Positions 1 through 9,032 are shown, counted from the stretch's first letter. The stretch is DNA of 64,000 nt from Natronosalvus halobius (GCF_024138145.1 NZ_CP099997.1:2232001-2296000), one strand, 5' to 3'. The notes: generated by a model not told the origin, from the letters alone. Numbers and translations: made by a program.

Positions 1-1
1 G

Positions 2-565
2 GTCTACTGGGACGAAGACTGGATCGCGCCGGCAAAAGCGTGGGTCGCCGAGGCCATCGACCGCGACGTCCCGTTTCTGGGCATCTGCTGGGGCCACCAG
101 CTCCTGGCTGACGTCCTCGGCGGTTCTGTCGACGACATGGGCGAGTACGAGGTCGGGTACAGTCATATCGAACACACCGGCGACTCGCCGTTGTTCGACG
201 GGATCGACCGCGAGTTCGTCGCCTACACGAGCCACTCCGACGCCGTCCTCGAGTTGCCCGCCGGTGCCGAACCCCTGGCTGAAAACGAATACTCGAACCA
301 CGGGTATCGCCTCGGGAGCGTCTTCGGCGTTCAGTTCCACCCCGAGTTCGACCAGTCGACGATGCGAAAGTTGCTCGAAAACAAAGACATCGAGCCCGAA
401 ATCCGCGAGCGCCTGCTCACCAAGGTAACCGACGAGAACCACGCGAAGACACGTCCGGCGAGTCTGGTCTTCGAGAACTTTACGAACTACGTACAGGAGT
501 TGCAGGCGAGCACCGACGGAGAGCACGAATCGGCAGGACTGGACACCACCGATATTTCAGCCTGA
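2..565 (+). CDS. Class I glutamine amidotransferase, 5' end missing
   Basis: The reading frame is open from base 2, so the start lies before the window. The visible part carries the nucleophile elbow GICWGHQLLA with the catalytic Cys, and later a Phe-His-Pro-Glu stretch (VQFHPEF) giving the His and Glu of the triad. This is the GATase1 fold that releases ammonia from glutamine. The C-terminal part (ENFTNYVQEL) resembles the stand-alone type 1 amidotransferases related to the GMP synthase glutaminase subunit. No synthetase domain follows, so it is free-standing or works with a separately encoded partner. Its true acceptor substrate cannot be told from this fragment. Confidence 0.85.
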   Translation, partial: VYWDEDWIAPAKAWVAEAIDRDVPFLGICWGHQLLADVLGGSVDDMGEYEVGYSHIEHTGDSPLFDGIDREFVAYTSHSDAVLELPAGAEPLAENEYSNHGYRLGSVFGVQFHPEFDQSTMRKLLENKDIEPEIRERLLTKVTDENHAKTRPASLVFENFTNYVQELQASTDGEHESAGLDTTDISA

Positions 566-654
566 CCAGGACCGGCGCCAACGGGGACCGAAATTCCCAG
601 CCCACAGGAATCAGCGAGTGGGATAGATATGTCTACTCCGTAGCGCTAGCCACG

Positions 655-1857
655 ATGAGATCGTTTCACTCGAATGGCAAACGAACGGTATCGCGACGAC
701 AGATGCTCTCGACCGTCGGCGTCGTCGGGCTCGCAACGCTTGCCGGCTGTACGTCGCCGACGAGTGGCCGAGAGCCAGGAGAGGATCAAACTGGGTCGGA
801 CAGCGACTCCAGCGGAGCATCCAGTCCGACTGACAACTGGAGTGGCGCGGACGCAACGGACGTCGAAACCGACCACCCATACACCTCGGCCCCCGAGGTC
901 GTGGACCTCGACGAAACCGACGGCGTGGTGACGCTGACGACCGAGGCCGCTCGCCATCAGTTACTGGGCGACGACGCCAGCGGCGGACCGTGGGAACTTC
1001 CCGAGGTGTGGGCCTGGAAGACGGCCGACGGCGACCCGAGCGTACCGGGCCCGCTGCTCCGCGTGACCGAGGGAACAGAGATGGAGATCACTTACGACAA
1101 CACCAAACACAACCGCCCGCACACCTTCCACGTCCACGCCCTGAGCAAGAGTTGGATGGACGATGGGGCCCCGACGACGACCGGCCGGCAGGTCGACGCC
1201 GGGGAAACGGGGACCTACGAAATCACGGCCAACGTGCCCGGCACCCACCTCTATCACTGCCACTTCCAGACGCAGAATCACCTCGACATGGGAATGTACG
1301 GCATTCTCCGCGTCGATCCCGTCGATTACGACCCGCCGGACAAGGAGTTCTTCCTCACGATCAAAGACTGGGACAGCCGACTCTCGGCCTCGATGGCAGG
1401 CGGTGACGTCAACTTCAGCCATCGCGACCGGAACCCCGACGTGTTCACCGTCAACGGGCGGGTCGCACCGTACAGCCTCCACCCGGAAGAGGGGTCACCC
1501 ATGATCGTCGAGCAAGGCGACCGGGTCCGCATCCACATCACCAACAACGGCTACCAGCCCCACTCGATGCACACCCACAACCACCGCTTCGAGGTCGTCG
1601 AAAAGGACGGGAGCGTCGTCCCCGAGGGAGCCCGATACAAGGAAGACGTGGTCCCGCTCTCGCCCGCCGAGCGAAAAACCATCGAGTTCACCGCCGACGC
1701 CGACCCCGGCATCTACGCGATGCACTGTCACAGAGTCAACCACGTGATGAACGGCGAACGCTATCCCGGCGGCATGCTCACCGGGATCGTCTACGAAGAC
1801 GCCCTCGAGACCGAGCAGTTCGCGGCGTTGATGAAGGGCGCAGGGTACGAGGGCTGA
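655..1857 (+). CDS. Two-domain multicopper oxidase, Tat lipoprotein
   Basis: The 400-residue protein begins with a twin-arginine signal (SRRQML) and a lipobox ending in Cys32 (TLAGC), so it is probably exported folded and lipid-anchored outside the cell. Two cupredoxin domains follow. Domain 1 has HTFHVH near residues 156-161 and HCH near 201-203, followed by a downstream His and Met. Domain 2 has HSMHTH near 303-308 and HCH near 357-359 with a following His and GGM. Both domains therefore carry type 1 copper-like ligands as well as the His pairs of a trinuclear centre, the arrangement of two-domain laccase-like enzymes, which act as trimers. Oxidation of a phenolic or metal substrate with O2 is the family role; nitrite reductase is a less likely alternative. 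Start chosen at ATG 655 because the Tat motif follows it directly. Confidence 0.88.
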   Translation: MRSFHSNGKRTVSRRQMLSTVGVVGLATLAGCTSPTSGREPGEDQTGSDSDSSGASSPTDNWSGADATDVETDHPYTSAPEVVDLDETDGVVTLTTEAARHQLLGDDASGGPWELPEVWAWKTADGDPSVPGPLLRVTEGTEMEITYDNTKHNRPHTFHVHALSKSWMDDGAPTTTGRQVDAGETGTYEITANVPGTHLYHCHFQTQNHLDMGMYGILRVDPVDYDPPDKEFFLTIKDWDSRLSASMAGGDVNFSHRDRNPDVFTVNGRVAPYSLHPEEGSPMIVEQGDRVRIHITNNGYQPHSMHTHNHRFEVVEKDGSVVPEGARYKEDVVPLSPAERKTIEFTADADPGIYAMHCHRVNHVMNGERYPGGMLTGIVYEDALETEQFAALMKGAGYEG

Positions 1858-1887
1858 CCTCACACACGACGACGGGGCTGGTCAATC

Positions 1888-4035
1888 TCACTTGAGGCCC
1901 GCCGTCTCTCGCTCGCCGATAGCCTCGACGAGCAGTTCCGCGACGTCGACGATCTCGATGTCCGCTTCGAAGCCACCGGTCTTGCGCCCGTCCTCGTACA
2001 TCGTCATGCACATCGGGCAGGCGACGACGAACTTCTCGACGCCAGCGCCAGCGTCGGTATCCTCGAGCGCCTCGCGAAGCCGCTCCTCGCTCGGTTTCGG
2101 CTCCTCGTCGAAGTCCATCCAGAGGCCGCCGCCACCGCCACCACAACAGAACGAGTCGGCGCGGTTTCGGGGCATCTCCTGGAGGTCACAGCCGGTCGCC
2201 CGGATGAGTTCGCGCGGGGCCTCGTACTCGTCGTTGTACCGCCCGAGGTGACAGGGATCGTGGTAGGTGACGGTGTAGTCGAGTTCGGTACCCGACAGGG
2301 CCAGCTTCCCGTCGGTGACCAGTTCCTCGACGGCTTGCGTCCAGTGAAGTACCTCGACGTCGCCGTCCTGGTTCCAATACTCGTCGTACTCGAACGGCAT
2401 CATCGGATCGTCGGCAAACTCCTCGAAGTCGACCTCGGGGTACTCGTTCTCGAACGTGTTATAGCTGTGCGGGTCAGTGCAGATCAGCTTCTCGAAGTCA
2501 CAGGCCTCGAACGATTCGACGTGGTGGCCCGCCAGCTCGAGGTAGAGGAACTCCTCGCCGATGCGGCGGATGTCGTTGCCGTCGTACTTCTCGTCCTCGA
2601 AGAGGATGCCGAAGCTGACGTCGGCGGCCTCCAGAATAGTTGCCAGCGAGCGGGCGACTCGCTTGTTGCGTTCGTCGTAGCTCGGGTAGTCGCCGACGTA
2701 CCAGAGGTACTCGACTTCCTGCTCGCGGGCGTCCGCGAGGTCGAACTCGAGGTCGTCGGCCCAGTCGGCGCGATTGCGCGGCGAGTCGCCGAAGGTGTTG
2801 CCGTTCTGCATGACGTTCTGGAAGACGTCCTGCATGTTCGAGTCGACGTCACCCTGGTCGACCAGCTGTCGGTTGAGCCGCGTAAAGGACTGAAGGTGCT
2901 CGATCTCGACGGGGCAGGCGTCCATACAGGCCATGCAGGCCATGCACGATTCCATCGTCTCCGCGTCGATAACCGAGGTACCGCCGTCGGCGATGATCGG
3001 TCGTTCCTCGCCACCGGCGTCGAGACTCTCGCGGTAGGACTTCAGATCGAGGATGACGTTCCGCGGGTCGAGCGGCCGGTCGGAGGCCTTCGCAGGGCAA
3101 ACCGACGAACAGCGGCCACACTTGGTACAGGCGTCCTGGTCGAGGATTTCCTTCCAGGTGAAGTCGTCGATGGACTCGGCGTTCGTCGCGTCCAGGTCGG
3201 CTGGCACGCCGGGCAGTCGCTTGCCGGCCTTCTCGTCGCGCGTGACGACGTTGGCGAACGACGAGAGCATGTGGAACGGTTTCGCGTAGGGGATCCACGC
3301 GATGAAGAAGAACGCGAGCAGCGAGTGCGACCACCAGGCCCACCAGTGCATCGAGGTCGCGAGCGACTCGCTCATGCCCACCGACTCGAGCGCCCCGAGG
3401 CTCATCGCCAGGCCGTAGCCGACGAAGCTCACCACCTCGAACTCGGGCATACCGGTCGCGTAGATCCGGATCCCTTCGAGGGCGAACCCGCCCAGGCCGA
3501 GTAAGAAGAGGATCCAGACGAACGCGGTGTCCTCGAAGGAGGTGTGTCGCCCCCACAGGCGTTCGTTCTGTACCCAGTACCGGCGGTACATCGCCATTCC
3601 GAGGCCGACGACGAACAGCAGGCCCATCGCATCGACCATGAACTGGTAGGCCAGATAAAAGTCGCCGTGCCAGAAGGAGGCGTCGAGGACGAGGCCGTAG
3701 GCGTACTCGTCGAAGGCGAGAATCGAGGTCGCAATGAACAGCGAGAGAAAGCCCCAGAAGATGAAGGCGTGCATCAATCCGCCGTAGAGGTCGCGATTGA
3801 ACTGCTTCTCGTTCGTCAGGACGATTTTCGCCGCGGCCACGACTCGACTCGCGAGGTCGTCGACGCGAGGGACGGGGTCGTCGTCTCCCTCGGCGTAGCG
3901 GGCGAACCGCGCGTAGACACCGAACAGGAAGACGAGGATGGCGACGGCGGCGAGGAAGTAAAACAGCACCTTCTCCACGGAAGAGATGCCGTAGTACGTT
4001 TCCCGGGTCACCTCCGTCTGCGCTACAACGATCAT
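1888..4035 (-). CDS. Membrane-bound Hdr/GlpC-like Fe-S oxidoreductase
   Basis: This 715-residue protein has an N-terminal membrane part with several hydrophobic segments resembling the NarI/HdrE cytochrome b-type domain. Next come two [4Fe-4S] motifs (CTKCGRCSSVCP and CMACMACMDACP). The C-terminal half is of the CCG type: HDPCHLGR, then CCGGGGGG, then ACPMC, the ligands of a heterodisulfide-reductase-type cubane. The first CCG repeat is degenerate (CTDPHSYNTF). Such fused proteins are thought to pass electrons between a soluble donor, for example an electron transfer flavoprotein, and membrane quinones; the partner is not encoded here. It runs convergent to the multicopper oxidase and is read alone. 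Confidence 0.85.
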   Translation of the reverse strand: MIVVAQTEVTRETYYGISSVEKVLFYFLAAVAILVFLFGVYARFARYAEGDDDPVPRVDDLASRVVAAAKIVLTNEKQFNRDLYGGLMHAFIFWGFLSLFIATSILAFDEYAYGLVLDASFWHGDFYLAYQFMVDAMGLLFVVGLGMAMYRRYWVQNERLWGRHTSFEDTAFVWILFLLGLGGFALEGIRIYATGMPEFEVVSFVGYGLAMSLGALESVGMSESLATSMHWWAWWSHSLLAFFFIAWIPYAKPFHMLSSFANVVTRDEKAGKRLPGVPADLDATNAESIDDFTWKEILDQDACTKCGRCSSVCPAKASDRPLDPRNVILDLKSYRESLDAGGEERPIIADGGTSVIDAETMESCMACMACMDACPVEIEHLQSFTRLNRQLVDQGDVDSNMQDVFQNVMQNGNTFGDSPRNRADWADDLEFDLADAREQEVEYLWYVGDYPSYDERNKRVARSLATILEAADVSFGILFEDEKYDGNDIRRIGEEFLYLELAGHHVESFEACDFEKLICTDPHSYNTFENEYPEVDFEEFADDPMMPFEYDEYWNQDGDVEVLHWTQAVEELVTDGKLALSGTELDYTVTYHDPCHLGRYNDEYEAPRELIRATGCDLQEMPRNRADSFCCGGGGGGLWMDFDEEPKPSEERLREALEDTDAGAGVEKFVVACPMCMTMYEDGRKTGGFEADIEIVDVAELLVEAIGERETAGLK

Positions 4036-4181
4036 GTACTATGACGCGGAGAGAGTGTACTTAACTCTTGTCACACCGGCCACTGGATGACCCGGAGCCG
4101 TCGTCCGAGAATTACTACTCAGTTGAGAGTTTATTGAGTACAGTTCACTCACTGGTCGGCCAACGCTATACGGCAACAGGC

Positions 4182-4188
4182 TTAAATA
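4182..4188 (+). promoter_or_regulatory. TATA box of the Cmi4-like gene
   Basis: TTAAATA lies 25-31 bases before the ATG at 4213, which predicts a transcript starting at or within a few bases of the start codon (leaderless). Confidence 0.7.
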
Positions 4189-4212
4189 TCCACCCGTCTC
4201 CAGTGTGCATCC

Positions 4213-4803
4213 ATGAACGAGAAAACCGAAGAACTCCGAGACATCTTCACCAGCGTCACCGACGGCGAAGAGACCGTCACCGAATCCCAGGAAGACACCC
4301 GTGGATCGCTCGAGAAGGACGAGCGAACCGTCGAAGAGCGCCTCGAGAACGTGATCGCACAGATGCACGAACGCTACGGCTTCGAGACGCCGTTATCGGA
4401 GGCGGAGCTACAGACCGTCGCGAGACGCTACTACGAACGCGACGGTGACGACGAGATCGCCGCCGACCTCGAGGTCGAGCCACAGGACGTCTTCGAGGCT
4501 CGATGTGCGCTTCACCTCGTGGACGAGGGCGACGCCGACGAGATCGATCTGGTGGCGATCCGCGAACGGGACGAAGCCGACGCGACCCTCGCCGAGGAGT
4601 ACGACGTCGATCCAAAGACGATCCGGCGCTACCGCCTGGTCGCGGCCGCGAAAGCGGAATCGCGAGCAGCGAACGACCGCTACCGTGACGAGTTCGATAG
4701 CCTGCTGGCCGACTCGGAACTCGCCTCCAGGATGGCGAGTGACGTCCGGGAGGACGGCCTCGAGGATGCGACCGAGGGCATGGAAACGGACGTCTCCTTC
4801 TGA
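4213..4803 (+). CDS. Conditioned-medium-induced protein 4-like (Cmi4)
   Basis: The protein is 196 residues, highly acidic and predicted soluble. Its N-terminus (MNEKTEELRDIF, then ESQEDTRGSL) and overall plan match what I recall of haloarchaeal proteins annotated as conditioned medium-induced protein 4. The centre (residues about 55-155) is helical, with two stretches that look like repeated helix-turn-helix segments (ETPLSEAELQTVARRYYERD and DATLAEEYDVDPKTIRRYR). The second reads like the recognition region of a DNA-binding HTH, so a regulatory role is plausible but inferred. It has its own TATA box. Nothing in the neighbourhood defines a pathway. Confidence 0.7.
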   Translation: MNEKTEELRDIFTSVTDGEETVTESQEDTRGSLEKDERTVEERLENVIAQMHERYGFETPLSEAELQTVARRYYERDGDDEIAADLEVEPQDVFEARCALHLVDEGDADEIDLVAIRERDEADATLAEEYDVDPKTIRRYRLVAAAKAESRAANDRYRDEFDSLLADSELASRMASDVREDGLEDATEGMETDVSF

Positions 4804-4910
4804 TCGGTCACTCAGTACAGCTGTTTGCTTCTATTGACCACTCCGGACAGCTGTTTGATTCTGACCGCACCACGCCCGTGCAGTCCGATCCGCCCCCACC
4901 GAGCCGACGG

Positions 4911-4918
4911 TTTATATA
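4911..4918 (+). promoter_or_regulatory. TATA box of the Cas4-like gene
   Basis: TTTATATA lies 23-30 bases before the ATG at 4941. This is a strong archaeal TATA element and predicts a leaderless message. Confidence 0.75.
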
Positions 4919-4940
4919 GTAACACGCGGCCAGACCGCCC

Positions 4941-5678
4941 ATGTCACACGTCGCGTTCAGCGACCTCCGGACGGCAACCTACTGTCCGCGAAAGCTCTAT
5001 TACGCCCGCCGCAACGACGACCGCGAGCCTCCGCCAGGAGTCGCCGCCGTCCGCGGCCTCGCGACCCGATACGAATCCCTCCTCGTGGCGACCGACGAGG
5101 CGCTCGCTGCCGAACCGATCGAACTCGAGCCGTCCGTCTATCGCGCCAGCCTGTGTCGGACGCGCGATCGATTGACGAACGCCGCCGAGGAGACGCGGTT
5201 CCAGCCGCCGCCGGATCGCGACCACGAAGCGACGGCGGTAGACGGGAATCGGTGGAAGGCAACCTGTGACCCCGTCACCGTGGACGCCCTCGTCACCGGT
5301 CGAGAGTGCCGTGGTATCGTTCACAAAGTGTTGGGCGATCCGCTCGAACCGGCCCTCGTCTCCGCCGGCAAACCGCCCGACCAGGGCGTCTGGAAATCCC
5401 AGCGCGTCCACGCCGTCGCCGCCGCGAAGGCCCTCGCCTGGACACACGAACAGCGGGTCGGCGGCGCCTGGCTCGAGTATCCAGCCTACGGGGAGATCCG
5501 GTACGTTCCGATGACGACGCGCCGAAAGGCCGAGTATCGACGGGCGCTCCGAACCGTCCGCGAACTCGACGGGCCGCCGCCGCGACTCAGCAACCGCGAG
5601 AAGTGTACCGCCTGCGAGTACGCCGACACCTGTGGCGTCCGGACGCGCAGCCTCCGGTCGTTGCTGGGGTTCGGCTGA
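4941..5678 (+). CDS. Cas4/Dna2-like Fe-S protein with degenerate nuclease site
   Basis: This 245-residue protein follows the Cas4 plan. An N-terminal YCPRKLYY contains Cys15, and a C-terminal CTACEYADTC supplies Cys223, Cys226 and Cys232; together they would bind a [4Fe-4S] cluster. Between them is a RecB-type fold with Asp115 (TVDALV) and the helix SQRVHAVAAAKAL. In active relatives the next strand reads roughly E-x-K-x-G-K-P-P. Here the matching strand is ALVSAGKPP, so the Glu and Lys positions appear as Leu139 and Ser141. The protein may therefore be a DNA-binding or structural derivative rather than an exonuclease. No CRISPR array or other cas gene is present. Stand-alone haloarchaeal Cas4-like proteins are common, so this one need not belong to CRISPR immunity. 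Confidence 0.8.
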   Translation: MSHVAFSDLRTATYCPRKLYYARRNDDREPPPGVAAVRGLATRYESLLVATDEALAAEPIELEPSVYRASLCRTRDRLTNAAEETRFQPPPDRDHEATAVDGNRWKATCDPVTVDALVTGRECRGIVHKVLGDPLEPALVSAGKPPDQGVWKSQRVHAVAAAKALAWTHEQRVGGAWLEYPAYGEIRYVPMTTRRKAEYRRALRTVRELDGPPPRLSNREKCTACEYADTCGVRTRSLRSLLGFG

Positions 5679-5708
5679 CTCGAATCGGCGGTGAGAACGC
5701 GAGTGTCG

Positions 5709-6293
5709 TCAGTGAGCACCGAACCACGCCTCGATCTCGTCGGCGAGCGCCCCACGCCGGTGGATCGTCCCCGAGGCGACGTCGACGACGGTGCTCTCGG
5801 TGCCGGCCGTCTCGCCAGCCTCCAGGACGACGGCGACGGCCTCTCGCACCTCGGGATCGAGGTCGGCAGGACGGCGAACGCTCCCGCGGCCGCTGACGTT
5901 GGCACTCGTCGCCGTGATCGGCGTTTCGGCGCGTTCACAGAGACGGAGCGCGAGGTCGTGATCCGGAACGCGAATGCCCACGCGGTCGGTGCCGGCGGTG
6001 AGCACGTCGGGAACGTCCTCGCGGCGGCGACAGAGCACCGTCACCGGTCCGGGAAGAAACCGCGCCATGAACTGACGTTCGCGGTCGCTCGCCCGAACGT
6101 ACTCGAGGGCCGCCGGAACCGACGGAACGGCGAGCGAGATCGGCTTCGCTCGATCGCGGCGTTTGACCTCGAAGACGCGCTCGACGGCCTCGGGGTCGAG
6201 GGCGTTCGTCGCGAGGCCGTAGACGGTTTCGGTCGGGTAGACGACGAGGCGTCCGGTCCGAATGGCCGTCGCCGCTCGCTCGAGATCGGACAT
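5709..6293 (-). CDS. sua5: L-threonylcarbamoyladenylate synthase (Sua5/YrdC)
   Basis: This 194-residue YrdC-fold enzyme makes threonylcarbamoyl-AMP from threonine, bicarbonate and ATP, the first step of the universal tRNA t6A37 modification. The family signature is clear: GRLVVYPTETVYGLATNA near the N-terminus, then VKRRDRAKPISLAV, a conserved RxxxKP pocket, and ATSANVSG towards the C-terminus. The protein is short because it has only the YrdC domain. The start at 6293 (MSDLERAA) is chosen because the alternative upstream ATG adds eleven residues (PPTNRRSHTH) that family members lack. The second t6A gene, cgi121, lies about 5 kb away. Confidence 0.93.
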   Translation of the reverse strand: MSDLERAATAIRTGRLVVYPTETVYGLATNALDPEAVERVFEVKRRDRAKPISLAVPSVPAALEYVRASDRERQFMARFLPGPVTVLCRRREDVPDVLTAGTDRVGIRVPDHDLALRLCERAETPITATSANVSGRGSVRRPADLDPEVREAVAVVLEAGETAGTESTVVDVASGTIHRRGALADEIEAWFGAH

Positions 6294-6390
6294 GTGCGTG
6301 TGCGAGCGTCGGTTCGTCGGGGGCAAAAACGTACCGTCACGTGACGGCCGTCGGATCGACTAGCTCGACGATCGGTCGAGCGCTACGACG

Positions 6391-7941
6391 TCACTCGAGG
6401 TCCCGTTCTGCGGGCTCGAGGTCCTCGGTCGCCGGTCCCTCGAGCAGGGTCCCGTCGGGCGAAAATCGTGAGCCATGGCAGGGACAGTCCCAGGTGCACT
6501 CGCCGTCGTTCCAGTCGACGACGCAGTAGGTGTGCGTACAGATGGCCGACACCGCGTGGAGGTCGCCCTCGTCGTCGCGGGCGGCCGCGATCGGTTTCGG
6601 TCCTCGTCGCAGGACTCGGCCCTCGCCCGATTCGATCGACGCGACGGCCGGCGAGAGGAGCGTCCGCGCCCAGTCGGTGACGAACTGGCTCGCGGCGTCG
6701 GCGTTCTCGGTGAGCGTCTTCGGGAGCGAGGGCTTCGGGGTGAATCGAAGCGGGTCGAACGTCTCGAGCGCCCGTGGTGTCGGCGCGTCATCGGCGATGG
6801 TCTCGGCGAGTAGCTGTCCAGCGGCAGTGCCGTTGGTCATCCCCCAACCGCCGAACCCGGTCGCGACGAAGACGTGTTTCGCCCCCGGACCCGCGGGGCC
6901 GACGAACGGCACGGTATCGACCGAGACGTAGTCCTGCGTCGACCAGCGGTACTCGATCGACGCCACGGAAAAATGGTCGCGCGTCCAGCGGGCCAGTCGG
7001 CGGTACCGGTCGGCGGTCGAACCGCCCTGTCCGGTTTTGTGGTTCTCACCGCCGACTAACAACAGCGTCTCGTCGTCCCCGCGGTACGTGCGAACCGACC
7101 GGTACGAGTCGTCGTCCCGGTAGTACATTCCCTCGGGTGGCTCGTCCTGGAGCCTGACGCCCAGGACGTACGACCGTTTCGGGTACAGTCGGGTGAAGAA
7201 CCCAACCCGATCGAGGAGCGGAAAGCCGGTGGCGAGGACGACCCGGTCAGCCTGCACCGTCCCGTTCGGCGTTTCGACGCGTGGCTGGTTCCCCGGAGCG
7301 ATGTCGGTCACGCGCGTTCGTTCGTGAATGCGAACCCCATCCTTCGGAGCGAGCGCGCTGGCGAGGCCGAGCAGATACTTCCGCGGGTGAAACCAGGCCT
7401 GGTCGTCGAACTTGACGGCCGCCGCGGCGCGCTCGAACGGCGGCACCGATTTGACGAAAGACGCGGGGAGGCCGGCTTCCTGAGCGGCGTTGGCCTCCCG
7501 TCGGAATCCGTCGGGGTCGTCGCCGTAGCAATAGGACGGCTGGCGTTCGAACCCGCAGTCGATCTCGAGGTCGTTCACCCGCGACTCGATGGTGTCGATA
7601 GCGGCCTCGTTGACCCGGGCGTACGTCCGCGCCGTCTCCCGCCCGAACTCCCGACGCAAGTGATCGTACCGCAGGCCGTGCTGGCTCGTGACTTTCGCCG
7701 TCGACTTGCCCGTCACGCCAGATGCGATCCGGTCGCGCTCGAGGACGATCACCGACAAATCGCGCTCCCTGAGTTCGTACGCCGTCGAGAGGCCGGTGAT
7801 TCCGGCGCCGACGACGCAGACGTCGGCCGTCGCGTCACCCTCGAGCGCCGGGTAGGTCCCATCGGGGGTCGTCGCGAGCCACGGGGAGGTCGGTTCGCCG
7901 GGGAGGGTCTCGTCGTCGTGGAAGGATGGAGGCTCGACCAT
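6391..7941 (-). CDS. FAD-dependent oxidoreductase with C-terminal Rieske domain
   Basis: The 516-residue protein starts with a DAO-type flavin fold: the dinucleotide motif VVGAGITGLSTAYEL at about residues 42-56 and an acidic end of the second strand (VLERD). A typical glycine-oxidase-like body follows. The last 90 or so residues are a Rieske [2Fe-2S] domain with CTH and CPCHGS as the Cys-His ligand pairs. This architecture is known in bacteria and haloarchaea, where an amine or similar substrate is thought to be oxidised with electrons leaving through the Rieske centre. The substrate is unknown. The gene stands alone, convergent to nothing and followed by sua5 on the same strand after about 100 bases. 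Confidence 0.88.
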   Translation of the reverse strand: MVEPPSFHDDETLPGEPTSPWLATTPDGTYPALEGDATADVCVVGAGITGLSTAYELRERDLSVIVLERDRIASGVTGKSTAKVTSQHGLRYDHLRREFGRETARTYARVNEAAIDTIESRVNDLEIDCGFERQPSYCYGDDPDGFRREANAAQEAGLPASFVKSVPPFERAAAAVKFDDQAWFHPRKYLLGLASALAPKDGVRIHERTRVTDIAPGNQPRVETPNGTVQADRVVLATGFPLLDRVGFFTRLYPKRSYVLGVRLQDEPPEGMYYRDDDSYRSVRTYRGDDETLLLVGGENHKTGQGGSTADRYRRLARWTRDHFSVASIEYRWSTQDYVSVDTVPFVGPAGPGAKHVFVATGFGGWGMTNGTAAGQLLAETIADDAPTPRALETFDPLRFTPKPSLPKTLTENADAASQFVTDWARTLLSPAVASIESGEGRVLRRGPKPIAAARDDEGDLHAVSAICTHTYCVVDWNDGECTWDCPCHGSRFSPDGTLLEGPATEDLEPAERDLE

Positions 7942-7961
7942 CGTCTCGTCTCGATACTCGT

Positions 7962-8067
7962 CGCCGAGGGAGAAAAAACGGGTGTGCGTCGAGGGAGAAA
8001 ACGAGGTGCGCCGAGGGAGAGAAAACGGGTGTGCGTCGAGGGAGAAAACGAGGTGCGCCGAGGGAGA
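7962..8067. repeat. 47-bp tandem repeat, 2.3 copies
   Basis: A 47-bp unit beginning CGCCGAGGGAG is repeated at 7962, 8009 and (partially) 8056, with near-perfect identity. Each unit itself contains two related CGAGGGAGAAAACG stretches. It fills the gap between the HAD gene's 3' end and the start of the Rieske oxidoreductase, so it occupies the promoter region of the latter. Confidence 0.9.
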
Positions 8068-8085
8068 CGACCTAGTTGGGTTCGA

Positions 8086-8964
8086 TCACCCGAGCAATTC
8101 CGGCACCCCGTCCACCGACTCGAGGACCGCGGCGGCCCCCTCCGCGTCGTACTTCCGGCGGCCCTGCTCACCGGTCAGTCCGCCCGTGAGGACGCCGATA
8201 CCGAAGTACTCGCGGTCGGGGTCGGGGTCGGCATCCGCGGCGTTCGTCGCCGTCCGGACGTCGTCGAGCGTATCGCCCACGAAGACGACCGAGTCCGCCT
8301 GGAAGCGGTCGGCGAGGGTCATCAGAGCCCGCGGGTGCGGTTTGCCCTCCTCCCAGTCGTCCATCGTGAAGCGATGCTCGGCCGGGACGTCGAGCCCCGC
8401 GCGCTCGAGGGCAATCTCGGCTTCAGCGGCCGGCCTGCCGGTGACGATTCCCACGTCGTAGCCCTCGGTGAGGTGTTCGCGGGTCTCGTCGGCGAGCAAC
8501 AGCGGCTCGTCGTGGATGAACCCACGGGTTTCGAGGTCCGAGTCCGGTTCGTCGCCCTCGAGTCCGCGGTAGAGGTCGCTTCCGAGGTAGAGCTGTTGAA
8601 AGACGTCCTGGAGTCGCTCGCAGTCCCACCGCTGCTTGATTCGCTCGGTGGCTCGAGCGCCGCACTCCTCACGGACGACGGACTCGGCTGCCTCGAGACC
8701 GCCGCCCGCGTCGGCGATGGCGTCAGTGAAGTCCTCGATCGACTGCTGGAAGCCCTCGCCGGTGGCCAGCAGGTAGAGCGCTGCGGCGTAAGTGAGTTCC
8801 CAGTCGTTGTTGAACCCGCCCGCGTCCTTGAACAGCTGAATGTCGTCTTTCTCGATGGTCCGGCCGTAGACGTGATCGATAGACTCGACGATGGCCCGTC
8901 GGTAGGAGTCGGCGACGTCGACGATCACTCCGTCGATGTCGAGGACGACGGCGTCTGCGTGCAT
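8086..8964 (-). CDS. HAD-superfamily hydrolase (subfamily IA, TIGR01548-like)
   Basis: The 292-residue protein opens with the HAD motif I ([12 protein letters not shown], nucleophile Asp in DxDG). It contains motif II (VTGRP) and ends with motif III/IV (the [13 protein letters not shown] stretch with the GD...DD acidic pair). These are the residues of Mg-dependent phosphoester hydrolysis through an aspartyl-phosphate. The long cap between motifs I and II has segments such as [15 protein letters not shown] and [10 protein letters not shown], which I associate with the haloarchaeal TIGR01548 subfamily. The natural substrate is not known. The start at 8964 (MHADAVVLD) is chosen because it places motif I at the extreme N-terminus, as is usual; upstream in-frame sequence is repetitive and Arg-rich. 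Confidence 0.85.
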   Translation of the reverse strand: MHADAVVLDIDGVIVDVADSYRRAIVESIDHVYGRTIEKDDIQLFKDAGGFNNDWELTYAAALYLLATGEGFQQSIEDFTDAIADAGGGLEAAESVVREECGARATERIKQRWDCERLQDVFQQLYLGSDLYRGLEGDEPDSDLETRGFIHDEPLLLADETREHLTEGYDVGIVTGRPAAEAEIALERAGLDVPAEHRFTMDDWEEGKPHPRALMTLADRFQADSVVFVGDTLDDVRTATNAADADPDPDREYFGIGVLTGGLTGEQGRRKYDAEGAAAVLESVDGVPELLG

Positions 8965-9032
8965 AGCTGATTCCTGGATGGCCTGCCGTATGGACGTATC
9001 GACTTTCGGCGTCGCGTGGCGGCGACAGTCGA

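Noticed and set aside
2248-3504. Long plus-strand open frame of over 400 codons
   Set aside because: It lies wholly antisense to the Fe-S oxidoreductase, which has clear motifs; the frame is a result of high GC content.
4941-5678. Cas4-like gene as evidence of a CRISPR-Cas locus
   Set aside because: No array, no Cas1/Cas2 or effector genes are found in the window, and stand-alone Cas4-like proteins are common in haloarchaea.
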